Source: Eubacterium sp.
GTDB lineage: Bacteria > Bacillota > Clostridia > Oscillospirales > Acutalibacteraceae
Direction: 5' to 3'
Assembly: GCA_017445905.1 (NCBI GenBank)
Contig: JAFSRX010000007.1
Location: 1-64,000 of the forward strand
DNA: 64,000 bases
Below the pieces are notes generated by a model. That model saw nothing but the letters and a program-made list of their open reading frames with translations. It had not been told where the DNA came from and made no database searches. The position numbers were made by a program, and so were the translations under genes. Below, one piece after another: positions 7,310-14,009 of the stretch (positions are counted from its first letter, which is position 1; every line of letters starts with the position of its first letter).

Positions 7310-8470
7310 TTTTCTTTCAATGTGAGCACTTGGAATATAGTCGCTTTCATATCCCTTGTAGCCCTCTTCCCATGGGAAGATATAATCGAGTCCGAGCTCG
7401 TCTCTGACTTCGTTTAGTTCGCCCTGAACAGATTCGTTAATCGGAACTCCGATTGGCTCGCGTTCTTTCCAGATATTATATTCTTTTTCGCCTGCAATAT
7501 AAATCTTCTCTTCGCCGGGAGCTTTTCTTGAAGCGCGGATTGTTCTTATGATATCGCCGGTCTTCTTTCTGCAAATCTCTTCGCCGAGGAAGTGATTTGT
7601 ATCAATAGCAATGAAGAAGTGACCGAGGTGATAAGGTCTGATATTTCCTTCTTCGTCCTTGCCGTCAAGAGCTTTTCCGTATTCACCGTCCTGAAGAACT
7701 GATGATAAGAATTCAACAAACATTGCAAAGCCGTATCCCTTGTATCCGCCGAGTGCTTCGCCGATACCGCCGAGAGTAGTTAAAGCAGCAGTGCCACCTC
7801 TGATTTTGCGGAGTGCTTCGCCTGCATCGCCTTCAACGGGAGTTCCGTCGATATTAATGATAGTTCCCGGATGAACGGGCTCGTTGATTCTTGCATAGTA
7901 TTCAATCTTACCGTTTTGGGTGATTGAGGTTGCGCAGTCAAAGTTGAAATCAAAAGCTTCGTCTGAAGGAACGCCGAGAGTGAACGGGTTAGTTCCGAAC
8001 ATGCCCTCTGTTCCGAAAGTCGGAGCAACTGAAGGACGTGCATTTGTTCCTGTCATACCGATACAGCCGTTTTCTGTTGCCATTGAGGTATAATAACCTG
8101 CAATACCGTAGTGACAGGAGTTGCGTACAACAACCATACCCATACCGTATTTCTTAGCCTTGTCGATAGCCATCTGCATAGCCTTTGTTCCGATAACCTG
8201 TCCCATTCCGTTGTGACCATCAACAACAGCGGTTGTTTCAGTCTCTTTGAGAATTTCGAAGTTTGTTGTCGGGAACTGGATTCCTGCCTTAATTCTGTCT
8301 AAATAGATGGGCTTAAATCTGTTACAGCCGTGGCTCTCAATACCTCTTTTATCGGATTCAAGAAGAACGTCTGTACACATTTTTGCTTCTTCCTCAGGGA
8401 TACCGTAGCCGATGAAAGCGTCGGTTACAAAATCAGTAATTAATCCCCAGGGACATACCATTTTTGCCAT
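7307..8470 (-). CDS. Ldh2 family NAD(P)-dependent oxidoreductase (malate/lactate type)
   Basis: This 387-aa enzyme belongs to the Ldh_2 (AllD/ComC/MdhB-like) family, which has a fold distinct from classical lactate dehydrogenases. Family blocks visible are DKRGIESHGCNRF near residue 40, VVVRNSCHYGIAGYY (catalytic histidine), FGTEGMFGTNPF and GGYKGYGFAMFVEFLSS. The family oxidises 2-hydroxyacids such as malate, lactate, sulfolactate or ureidoglycolate with NAD(P). The substrate is not fixed by sequence, but the malic enzyme next door makes malate plausible. An AAAGGAG site precedes the ATG at 8470, and a promoter is visible at 8502-8529. The stop codon is formed by the heptamer array at its 3' end. 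Confidence 0.88.
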   Translation of the reverse strand: MAKMVCPWGLITDFVTDAFIGYGIPEEEAKMCTDVLLESDKRGIESHGCNRFKPIYLDRIKAGIQFPTTNFEILKETETTAVVDGHNGMGQVIGTKAMQMAIDKAKKYGMGMVVVRNSCHYGIAGYYTSMATENGCIGMTGTNARPSVAPTFGTEGMFGTNPFTLGVPSDEAFDFNFDCATSITQNGKIEYYARINEPVHPGTIINIDGTPVEGDAGEALRKIRGGTAALTTLGGIGEALGGYKGYGFAMFVEFLSSVLQDGEYGKALDGKDEEGNIRPYHLGHFFIAIDTNHFLGEEICRKKTGDIIRTIRASRKAPGEEKIYIAGEKEYNIWKEREPIGVPINESVQGELNEVRDELGLDYIFPWEEGYKGYESDYIPSAHIERK

Positions 8471-8501
8471 AGTTAAATACTCCTTTTAAATAATTCGATT
8501 T

Positions 8502-8529
8502 ATTATATCACAGAACCTGAATTAATCAA
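8502..8529 (-). promoter_or_regulatory. Sigma-A promoter of the Ldh2 gene
   Basis: On the minus strand TTGATT (8529-8524) and TATAAT (8507-8502) are separated by 16 bp, 32 bp before the ATG. It lies in the gap after glpK and shows the Ldh2 gene can be transcribed independently. Confidence 0.6.
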
Positions 8530-8545
8530 GCACTAATTATATATA

Positions 8546-10045
8546 TTATCTCTCCCAGTTTCTTGAACGTTCAACAGCTCGTTTCCAGTCGGCATATTTC
8601 TTGTTTCTGATGTCTGAAGGCATTGAAGGAACGAAAATCTTGTCAACCTTTCTGTTTGCCTCGATTTCCTCTGTATCCTTCCATACCCCTGTTGCAAGAC
8701 CTGCAAGATAAGCAGCGCCGAGAGCGGTTGCCTCACGGTTAACGGGGCGGTTAACGTTGCAGCCCGTCATATCAGCCTGCATCTGCATCATAATATCTGA
8801 GATTGATGCGCCGCCGTCAACACGAAGGTCTTTGAGCATAATATCGCTGTCACTCATCATAGCCTCAAGAAGATCGGTCATCTGATATGTTATGCTCTCA
8901 AGAACAGCGCGGCAGATATGACGCTTGTTGATTGAACGGGTTATACCTATCATAATTCCTCTTGCGTACATATCCCAGTAAGGAGCACCGAGACCTGTAA
9001 ATGCGGGAACAAGATATAATCCGTTTGTATCTTCAACCTCTTCGGCTAAATCGTCACATTCCTTAGCCGTTGCAATAAGCTCAAGCTCATCCCTGAGCCA
9101 CTTGATAACTGAGCCTGCGTTGAAGGCTGAGCCTTCAAGGTCATATGTAATCTTTCCGTCGAGTCCCCAGGCAATACCTGAAAGAAGGTTTGATTTGCTT
9201 GTTATTCTTTCTTCGCCTGTATTCATAAGAAGAAAACAACCGGTTCCGTATGTATTCTTAGCCTGACCTTTTTCAAAGCAAGCCTGACCGAAGAGTGCGC
9301 CTGGCTGGTCGCCGATAGCTCCTGCGATAGGAGTTTTGCAAAGTTCTTCAATTCCCTTAATACGATCAACCTCGCCATAGACACAGCTTGAAGGCTTAAC
9401 CTCGGGGAGAATATTCATCGGAATTGAGAGCTTTTCACAGAGATATTTATCCCAACAGAGGTTATCAATGTCAAAGAGCATTGTTCTGCAAGCGTTTGAA
9501 TAATCGGTAACGTGAACTTTTCCACCTGTTAAATTCCAGATGAGCCATGTATCAATAGTTCCGAAAAGGAGCTCGCCTTTTTCAGCTCTTTCTCTTGCAC
9601 CCTCAACATTGTCGAGAATCCATTTGATTTTTGTTGCGCTGAAATATGCGTCAATCAAGAGTCCTGTTTTATCCTTGATATAGTCACCGAGACCCTCAGC
9701 CTTTAACTCTTCGCAGTAGGCAGCAGTTCTTCTGCACTGCCAGACAATTGCGTTATAAATCGGAGTTCCTGTTTCCTTATCCCAGATTATTGTTGTTTCT
9801 CTCTGGTTGGTTATTCCGATACCTGCAATCTGTTCGGGCTTGATATCAGTTGATCTGATACATCCCATCATTGCGCTGATAACAGAAAAAAGAATTTCAT
9901 TAGCATCGTGTTCAACCCATCCGTTCTGAGGATAGTATTGGGTGAATTCATTTTGCCTTTTAGCAACGATTTCGCCTTGCTTGTTAAAAATGATTGCTCG
10001 GGAGCTTGTTGTTCCCTGGTCGAGCGACATAACATATTTTTCCAT
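8546..10045 (-). CDS. glpK: Glycerol kinase
   Basis: This 499-aa FGGY-family kinase phosphorylates glycerol to glycerol-3-phosphate with ATP in the cytoplasm. It has the classic start [15 protein letters not shown] with the phosphate-binding loop, the glycerol-binding ITNQRET and WQCRRTA blocks, and the nucleotide-binding [13 protein letters not shown]. The C-terminal signature [20 protein letters not shown] ends with the [12 protein letters not shown] block. Length is exactly typical. No uptake facilitator (glpF) or glycerol-3-phosphate dehydrogenase lies adjacent, so it is a stand-alone gene. The usual regulatory histidine segment is not obvious. Neighbours on the same strand are acyl carrier protein (upstream) and the Ldh2 enzyme (downstream). 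Confidence 0.97.
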   Translation of the reverse strand: MEKYVMSLDQGTTSSRAIIFNKQGEIVAKRQNEFTQYYPQNGWVEHDANEILFSVISAMMGCIRSTDIKPEQIAGIGITNQRETTIIWDKETGTPIYNAIVWQCRRTAAYCEELKAEGLGDYIKDKTGLLIDAYFSATKIKWILDNVEGARERAEKGELLFGTIDTWLIWNLTGGKVHVTDYSNACRTMLFDIDNLCWDKYLCEKLSIPMNILPEVKPSSCVYGEVDRIKGIEELCKTPIAGAIGDQPGALFGQACFEKGQAKNTYGTGCFLLMNTGEERITSKSNLLSGIAWGLDGKITYDLEGSAFNAGSVIKWLRDELELIATAKECDDLAEEVEDTNGLYLVPAFTGLGAPYWDMYARGIMIGITRSINKRHICRAVLESITYQMTDLLEAMMSDSDIMLKDLRVDGGASISDIMMQMQADMTGCNVNRPVNREATALGAAYLAGLATGVWKDTEEIEANRKVDKIFVPSMPSDIRNKKYADWKRAVERSRNWER

Positions 10046-10077
10046 ATATATTCCTCTTTCTAAAATTTTACTCTTAC

Positions 10078-10118
10078 CAAAAAAATAAAAGTCAGGATTT
10101 CCCTAACTTTTATTTTAC
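10078..10118 (-). terminator. Terminator of acpP
   Basis: On the minus strand AAAATAAAAGTTAGG pairs with CCTGACTTTTATTTT around a GAAAT loop and runs into a T tract. It lies between acpP and glpK and separates their transcripts. Confidence 0.75.
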
Positions 10119-10225
10119 TATTAATTTATATTACTGTCAACAAACCAAAGTAACGAAAATTCACAGATATATTTGTTAATAATTACATAAATAATAAATT
10201 ATAATTTATATTCATATACAATTTA

Positions 10226-10456
10226 TCAATCAATATTGCTTTCAATAAATGAAACAATATCCTCAACGGTTTTCATTGATTTAATAATCTCATCGGGAAC
10301 CTCGATACTGTATTGATCCTCAACCGTCATAACAATGTCGATGGCATCAAGAGAATCTGCGCCCAAATCGTCTGTCAGACTTGAGCTCATTTCAATATCA
10401 TCTTCATTAATATCAAGCTGATCAACAAGAATTTCTTTAACCTCATCGAATATCAT
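10226..10456 (-). CDS. acpP: Acyl carrier protein
   Basis: This 76-aa, very acidic protein has the phosphopantetheine attachment motif LGADSLDAIDIVM, with Ser35 as the modification site. The four-helix ACP pattern is intact: DINEDDIEMSSSL before the site, then EVPDEIIKSMKTVEDIV after it. It carries acyl chains for fatty acid synthesis in the cytoplasm. It stands alone rather than within a fab operon, with its own promoter (10509-10537) and terminator. It could therefore serve lipid synthesis generally or be a second ACP; the sequence is close enough to housekeeping ACPs that acpP is the likelier name. Confidence 0.9.
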   Translation of the reverse strand: MIFDEVKEILVDQLDINEDDIEMSSSLTDDLGADSLDAIDIVMTVEDQYSIEVPDEIIKSMKTVEDIVSFIESNID

Positions 10457-10508
10457 AAAATACCTTCTCCTTAAAAAAATGTTGTTAATAACCAGTTTCT
10501 ATGTTATC

Positions 10509-10537
10509 ATATTATAAATTTTAAATTGTTTTGTCAA
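10509..10537 (-). promoter_or_regulatory. Sigma-A promoter of acpP
   Basis: On the minus strand TTGACA (10537-10532) and TAATAT (10514-10509) are separated by exactly 17 bp, about 53 bp before the acpP ATG. A clean consensus promoter in the acpP-aroE divergent gap. Confidence 0.8.
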
Positions 10538-10556
10538 TGATTTTTTTGGTGATTTT

Positions 10557-11387
10557 ATGAGCAACAATAAAAAATATGGATTAATCGGATTTCCGCTTGG
10601 TCACTCTCTCAGTCCTGTAATACATAAAGAGCTGTTTGCTTTAACAGGTGAAAAGGGCGATTATGAGCTTATTGAAATTGAACCCGAAAAGTTGAAAAAT
10701 TCGTTTGAAAATCTGAAAAAACTCGACGGCTTTAATGTTACAATTCCTCATAAAACTAATATTATTCCTTTTCTTGATGCTCTTTCTACGAAAGCTGAGC
10801 TTTTTGGATCAGTTAACACCGTTGAATTTAATAACGGAAAAGCTATAGGGCATAACACAGACTGTATCGGTTTTTTAAAAGCGCTTGAAACTGCAGGCAT
10901 TGAACTTAAAGGAAGGGTTTTAATATGCGGCTGCGGCGGTGTTTCAAGAATGTTTGCATTTGAAAGCGCTCTTGCAGGGGCTGAAATAACCTTTGCAATA
11001 AGAAAAAGCAGTCTTGAAAAATGCAAGTTGCTATGCGAGGAACTTAGGGAAAAACTTAAAGCAGAGAGCAAAATTGTTTTTCTTGATAACGCAGGTGAAA
11101 ACTATGATTTAATTATAAACGGAACTCCGTCGGGAATGTATCCGAATGTTGAAAATTGTCCGCTTAAAAGAAAAACCGTCGAAAGCTCAAAAGCAGTTTT
11201 TGATTCAATTTATAATCCCTACGAAACTGTTCTTCTGAAATATGCAAGGCAAGCGAATATTAAGTATCAGAACGGACTTTCAATGCTCGTCTGGCAGGCT
11301 GCAAAAGCGCAGGAAATATGGAAGGGCTTTCAGTTTGAAGAAGAAAAGGTTGAAGAAGTCATAAAAAAATTGAAAATTGATAATTGA
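10557..11387 (+). CDS. aroE: Shikimate dehydrogenase
   Basis: This 276-aa enzyme reduces 3-dehydroshikimate to shikimate with NADPH in aromatic amino acid synthesis. The substrate site is visible in GFPLGHSLSPVIH and the catalytic NVTIPHKT (Lys67), with GHNTDCIGF carrying the conserved Asp. The Rossmann motif is CGCGGVSRMFAFE and the C-terminal block is QNGLSMLVWQAAKAQ. The ATG at 10557 overlaps no better site and matches the family start. The last codons (KLKIDN) and stop lie within a heptamer array, so the C-terminus has been shaped by that repeat. aroK follows 116 bp downstream, giving a two-gene shikimate cluster. Confidence 0.95.
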   Translation: MSNNKKYGLIGFPLGHSLSPVIHKELFALTGEKGDYELIEIEPEKLKNSFENLKKLDGFNVTIPHKTNIIPFLDALSTKAELFGSVNTVEFNNGKAIGHNTDCIGFLKALETAGIELKGRVLICGCGGVSRMFAFESALAGAEITFAIRKSSLEKCKLLCEELREKLKAESKIVFLDNAGENYDLIINGTPSGMYPNVENCPLKRKTVESSKAVFDSIYNPYETVLLKYARQANIKYQNGLSMLVWQAAKAQEIWKGFQFEEEKVEEVIKKLKIDN

Positions 11388-11495
11388 AAATGGAAAATTG
11401 AGGGCGGGAACCTTGGAGCGGTCGCCAGACCCTTTTGTCACCTTCGGTGACATTTCCCCTGGCAGGGGAATCTCCCGCACCCGATTAATAGAGAG
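11371..11495 (+). repeat. Heptamer array and hairpins in the aroE-aroK gap
   Basis: TGAAAAT-type heptamers occur in exact 7-bp register from 11371 to 11405, beginning inside aroE. After GGGCGGG come the hairpins TGTCACC/GGTGACA and CCCCTGGCAGGGG, then TCCCGC closing against GCGGGA. The segment ends in CCGATTAATAG, the edge seen at other members of the family. No gene lies here. Confidence 0.7.
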
Positions 11496-11503
11496 GAATA
11501 CAA

Positions 11504-11995
11504 ATGAACAACATAATTCTATGTGGTTTTATGGGTTGTGGTAAAACCGTTGTCGGCAAAGAATTGGCGAAAATAATGGGAAGAAAATTTGTCGATACCG
11601 ATGAAATGATAGAAAAAGAGCAGCAAATTGCAATTAAAGCAATATTTGCTACAAGAGGGGAAGACTATTTTCGTGAGCTTGAATATGAGACTTGCAAAAA
11701 GGTTTCAGAAATGAAGAACTGCGTTATCTCAACAGGTGGCGGCGCACTGACCTTTGAAAGAAATGCCAAGGTTCTCAAACAGGGCGGAAAGATTGTTTTT
11801 CTTGACGCTTCCTTTGAAACTATATGCGACAGAATCGGAACAAATCGGACAAGACCTCTGTTTGAAAATAGGGAAAAGGCGAAGCAGCTCTATGATGAAA
11901 GAAAAGACAAATATCTTGCCGCTGCCGACCATGTTATAAATGGCGATTTATCCGCAAGAAAAGCAGCTCTCGATATTGCCGAAATCTTCAGATAA
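11504..11995 (+). CDS. aroK: Shikimate kinase
   Basis: This 163-aa P-loop kinase phosphorylates shikimate at the 3-hydroxyl using ATP. Residues 8-15 are the Walker A loop GFMGCGKT. The shikimate-binding FVDTDEMIE contributes the Asp pair, YFRELE the Arg, and ISTGGGA the conserved glycine block. The lid RTRPLF also fits. Length is typical. A GAGAGGAA site precedes the ATG. It follows aroE in the same direction, separated by a repeat segment with hairpins, so read-through may be reduced. Confidence 0.95.
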   Translation: MNNIILCGFMGCGKTVVGKELAKIMGRKFVDTDEMIEKEQQIAIKAIFATRGEDYFRELEYETCKKVSEMKNCVISTGGGALTFERNAKVLKQGGKIVFLDASFETICDRIGTNRTRPLFENREKAKQLYDERKDKYLAAADHVINGDLSARKAALDIAEIFR

Positions 11996-12004
11996 ACAAA
12001 AATG

Positions 12005-12033
12005 TTGAAAATTATTACCATATGTGCTATAAT
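12005..12033 (+). promoter_or_regulatory. Sigma-A promoter of the export permease
   Basis: TTGAAA (12005-12010) and TATAAT (12028-12033) are separated by 17 bp, about 65 bp before the permease ATG. It begins right after the aroK stop. Confidence 0.75.
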
Positions 12034-12097
12034 GTCGTATATTTGAGGCGGAGCCTCAGATGACTTATTGTGTATTTCACTTTTGTGAGGTGTTTAA

Positions 12098-12955
12098 ATG
12101 AGCGCTATTTCATCCGGAGAAGCTGAGATTAAACATGGCGTAAGTGTCTTTAAAAAATACAGAAATCTCCTTGAGGAATTAACGAGAAAAAATATCAGGC
12201 TTAAATACAGAAATTCATGGCTTGGCATTTTCTGGAGCTTTCTTCAACCGCTTCTCAATATGATAGTTTTATCCGTTGTTTTCGGCGGACTCTTCGGAAA
12301 ACACAGTAAATATATTATCTGTTATCCGGTATTCTTATTTACAGGAAGACTTCTTTATGATTTCTTCAACACCGCAACAAAACAGGCGATGACATCTTTC
12401 AGAAGAAATGCGGCGATCATTAAAAAGGTTTATGTTCCTAAATATATGTATCCGCTCTCTTCAATTTTCTCCTGTTTCGTAACCTTCTCAATTTCAATTC
12501 TCTGTTATATATCAGTCTGGATTTTCTTCAAGTTAACGGGAATCAGCGGAGGTGCAAACCTGACTGTCAACTGGCATGCGCTTTTGTTCTTTGTTCCGAT
12601 GTTTTTCATTCTGGTATTTTCAACGGGTATAGGACTGATTCTTTCGGTTTTATGCGTTTATTTCAGAGATATTGAATATATCTGGGAAGTTTTAACAAGG
12701 CTTCTGTTTTATATGGTTCCGATTCTCTATCCGATGCAGAATATCAATAAAGACGGTGACCGCGACTGGATTGTTTATGTTATAAAAATAAATCCAATGT
12801 ATTCGATGATCGAGTTGTTCAGACAAAGTGTTTTATACGGAATGCCTTTCAGTTGGAAGCTCTTGCTCTACGGCGGAGTTGTTTCGTTTGCAACACTCGG
12901 AGTCGGAATGATAATATTCAACTGGAAATCAGATGATTTAATCTATCACTTATAA
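12098..12955 (+). CDS. ABC-2 type polysaccharide/teichoic acid export permease
   Basis: This 285-aa membrane protein has six hydrophobic segments. The N-terminal cytoplasmic block LTRKNIRLKYRNSWLGIFWS matches the TagG/Wzm/RfbA family, which exports undecaprenyl-linked wall polymers or O-antigen-like glycans with an ATPase partner. Later conserved parts are VLCVYFRDIEYIWEV and NPMYSMIELFRQSVLYG. Start ATG at 12098 follows GTGAGGTG. In most genomes the TagH/Wzt ATPase gene follows directly. Here the gene is followed by a terminator and an accessory cassette, and no ABC ATPase is found anywhere in the window. The protein looks intact, so the partner must be encoded elsewhere or has been lost. 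Confidence 0.9.
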   Translation: MSAISSGEAEIKHGVSVFKKYRNLLEELTRKNIRLKYRNSWLGIFWSFLQPLLNMIVLSVVFGGLFGKHSKYIICYPVFLFTGRLLYDFFNTATKQAMTSFRRNAAIIKKVYVPKYMYPLSSIFSCFVTFSISILCYISVWIFFKLTGISGGANLTVNWHALLFFVPMFFILVFSTGIGLILSVLCVYFRDIEYIWEVLTRLLFYMVPILYPMQNINKDGDRDWIVYVIKINPMYSMIELFRQSVLYGMPFSWKLLLYGGVVSFATLGVGMIIFNWKSDDLIYHL

Positions 12956-12960
12956 TTACT

Positions 12961-12988
12961 AAAGAGCTGTTCGCAGCTCTTTTTCTTT
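12961..12988 (+). terminator. Terminator after the export permease
   Basis: AAAGAGCTG-TTCG-CAGCTCTTT followed by a T-rich tail is a textbook intrinsic terminator, 5 bp after the permease stop. The heptamer array begins right after it. Confidence 0.9.
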
Positions 12989-12993
12989 TCAGT

Positions 12994-13045
12994 GTGGAGA
13001 GTGAAGAGTGGAGAGTGGAGAGTGGAGTTGAGGGTCTGCGACGCT
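12994..13045 (+). repeat. Left heptamer array of the LRR cassette
   Basis: Five GTGGAGA-like heptamers run in strict 7-bp period (12994-13028), then TGAGGGTCTGCGACGC and GATTATAAT. The same heptamer type and the same GGTCTGCGACGC segment recur in inverted orientation at 16106-16160. The two arrays bound the structured RNA, the unknown gene and the LRR gene. Confidence 0.85.
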
Positions 13046-13084
13046 GATTATAATGGAACAATGCCATACCCCATTTGAGCGTAG

Positions 13085-13179
13085 GGGAGGGCTTCCACGT
13101 CCTCCCGCTGAGAAGAACTATCATTTTTCATTATTGATAAATGAAACATATCAACTCGGGAGGGCGTGGAAGCCCTCCC
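13085..13179. repeat. GC-rich 23-nt inverted repeat followed by terminator
   Basis: The 23-nt arms at 13085-13107 (starting GGGAGGGCTTCCACG) and 13157-13179 (ending GTGGAAGCCCTCCC) are complementary except for one base, with about 49 nt between. The arms are far more GC-rich than their surroundings. The wider stretch 12956-13441 contains no gene I would support. Confidence 0.75.
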
Positions 13180-13182
13180 ACA

Positions 13183-13207
13183 ACAGACCGCTTTGGTCTG
13201 TTTTTTT
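13183..13207 (+). terminator. Intrinsic terminator in the LRR cassette
   Basis: ACAGACC-GCTT-TGGTCTGT followed by TTTTTTT. It directly follows the GC-rich inverted repeat and precedes the promoter at 13216, so it isolates the next transcription unit from upstream. Confidence 0.8.
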
Positions 13208-13215
13208 CTTGCTTC

Positions 13216-13244
13216 TTGACTATCTTTTATATAAATGCTAAAAT
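13216..13244 (+). promoter_or_regulatory. Sigma-A promoter of candidate structured RNA
   Basis: TTGACT (13216-13221) and TAAAAT (13239-13244) with a 17-bp spacer. Transcription would start near 13251, exactly at the first base of the outer stem of the structured element. Confidence 0.75.
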
Positions 13245-13250
13245 GAAAAT

Positions 13251-13426
13251 GCCAAACAAATTAAATAATTTTGCACAAATATTAAGTGTGTCTTTTTATC
13301 TTTTGATAAAAATGCATGCTCTGTATTCACATGCTTATTATTTGTGCTATGTGTTTAATTTGTTTGGCGACAGTTGAGCTATGCGTTTTTTTGCGCACGG
13401 TATTAACTGTGCGCTTTTTGTTTTGA
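13251..13426 (+). ncRNA. Candidate structured leader or small RNA with terminator
   Basis: The predicted transcript opens with GCCAAACAAATTAAA (13251-13265), a perfect complement of TTTAATTTGTTTGGC (13354-13368). Inside, GCACAAATATTAAG (13273-13286) pairs almost fully with CTTATTATTTGTGC (13334-13347), and a hairpin TTTTTATC/GATAAAAA caps the centre. An intrinsic terminator GCGCAC/GTGCGC plus T run ends at about 13426, 15 bp before the next ATG. Promoter, nested stems and terminator make it look like an attenuating leader of the two downstream genes or a small RNA of about 175 nt. It matches no riboswitch class I can recognise; the shape is only vaguely like 6S RNA and is too short. Confidence 0.6.
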
Positions 13427-13441
13427 AAGGAGTGAACTGCA

Positions 13442-13990
13442 ATGGAAAAAGAAATAATTAAAAGAGAAACAATGGAACGCTTTTTATCGGAATGTGCAGT
13501 TCCTAAAAAAACGAAAAACGACAGACTATATGATTGCATATGGCGTGCGCATAGAGATGTAATGGTGGCGAGAAGACGGCAGGATATATTTGTCGAGTAT
13601 TACAAGGTGCATAAAGATATAATCGAAAAATTACACACTTTTATTAGAAATACAACAAAAGCGTTGACTTCAAATCTTTTGTTTGATGCGCTTTCAATAT
13701 TTGATGTTGAGTTTGGGGCTAAACAGAAAATCATCAATATGACATTAAAGTATATCGTTATTTTGAATACATATGGCGAATTGAATATTCCTGTATTGGA
13801 AGAAGAATGTGATTGTCCTATAGATAGTAGAATATTAAGCTGTAAAAAAGTAAATCGCCCTTATATAAAATGGACTTCCCCTAAATTTGACAAGGAAGTA
13901 TATGAAGAAATTAAAGAAATTATTTCAAAAGATGATATTGGCGGAGAAAGCGGATTGAAATTTGATTTTGAAAACTGGAACAATTCATAA
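13442..13990 (+). CDS. Hypothetical protein (182 aa)
   Basis: I do not recognise this protein. It is soluble, charged and mostly helical. The N-terminal part is rich in basic residues (KKTKNDRLYDCIWRAHRDVM, then ARRRQD), the C-terminal part acidic (KEVYEEIKEIISKDD). There is no signal peptide, membrane segment or enzymatic motif. Two cysteines sit close together (EECDCP). The ATG at 13442 has a strong site (GAAAGGAGTG). It lies 15 bp after the terminator of the candidate leader RNA and 19 bp before the LRR protein gene, so both genes probably depend on read-through or a switch at that terminator. A role in controlling or processing the LRR protein is conceivable but not shown. Confidence 0.65.
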   Translation: MEKEIIKRETMERFLSECAVPKKTKNDRLYDCIWRAHRDVMVARRRQDIFVEYYKVHKDIIEKLHTFIRNTTKALTSNLLFDALSIFDVEFGAKQKIINMTLKYIVILNTYGELNIPVLEEECDCPIDSRILSCKKVNRPYIKWTSPKFDKEVYEEIKEIISKDDIGGESGLKFDFENWNNS

Positions 13991-14009
13991 TGATATGAAG
14001 GTGGTTTAG

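Noticed and set aside
13053-13377. Two short plus-strand open frames (62 and 78 aa) in the LRR cassette
   Set aside because: They run through the GC-rich inverted repeat, the terminator and the structured RNA stem, and lack ribosome binding sites.
13251-13426. Identification of the structured RNA as 6S RNA
   Set aside because: The stem-bubble shape is similar, but the paired part is only about 118 nt and the terminator stem is separate; 6S RNA is usually 180-200 nt.
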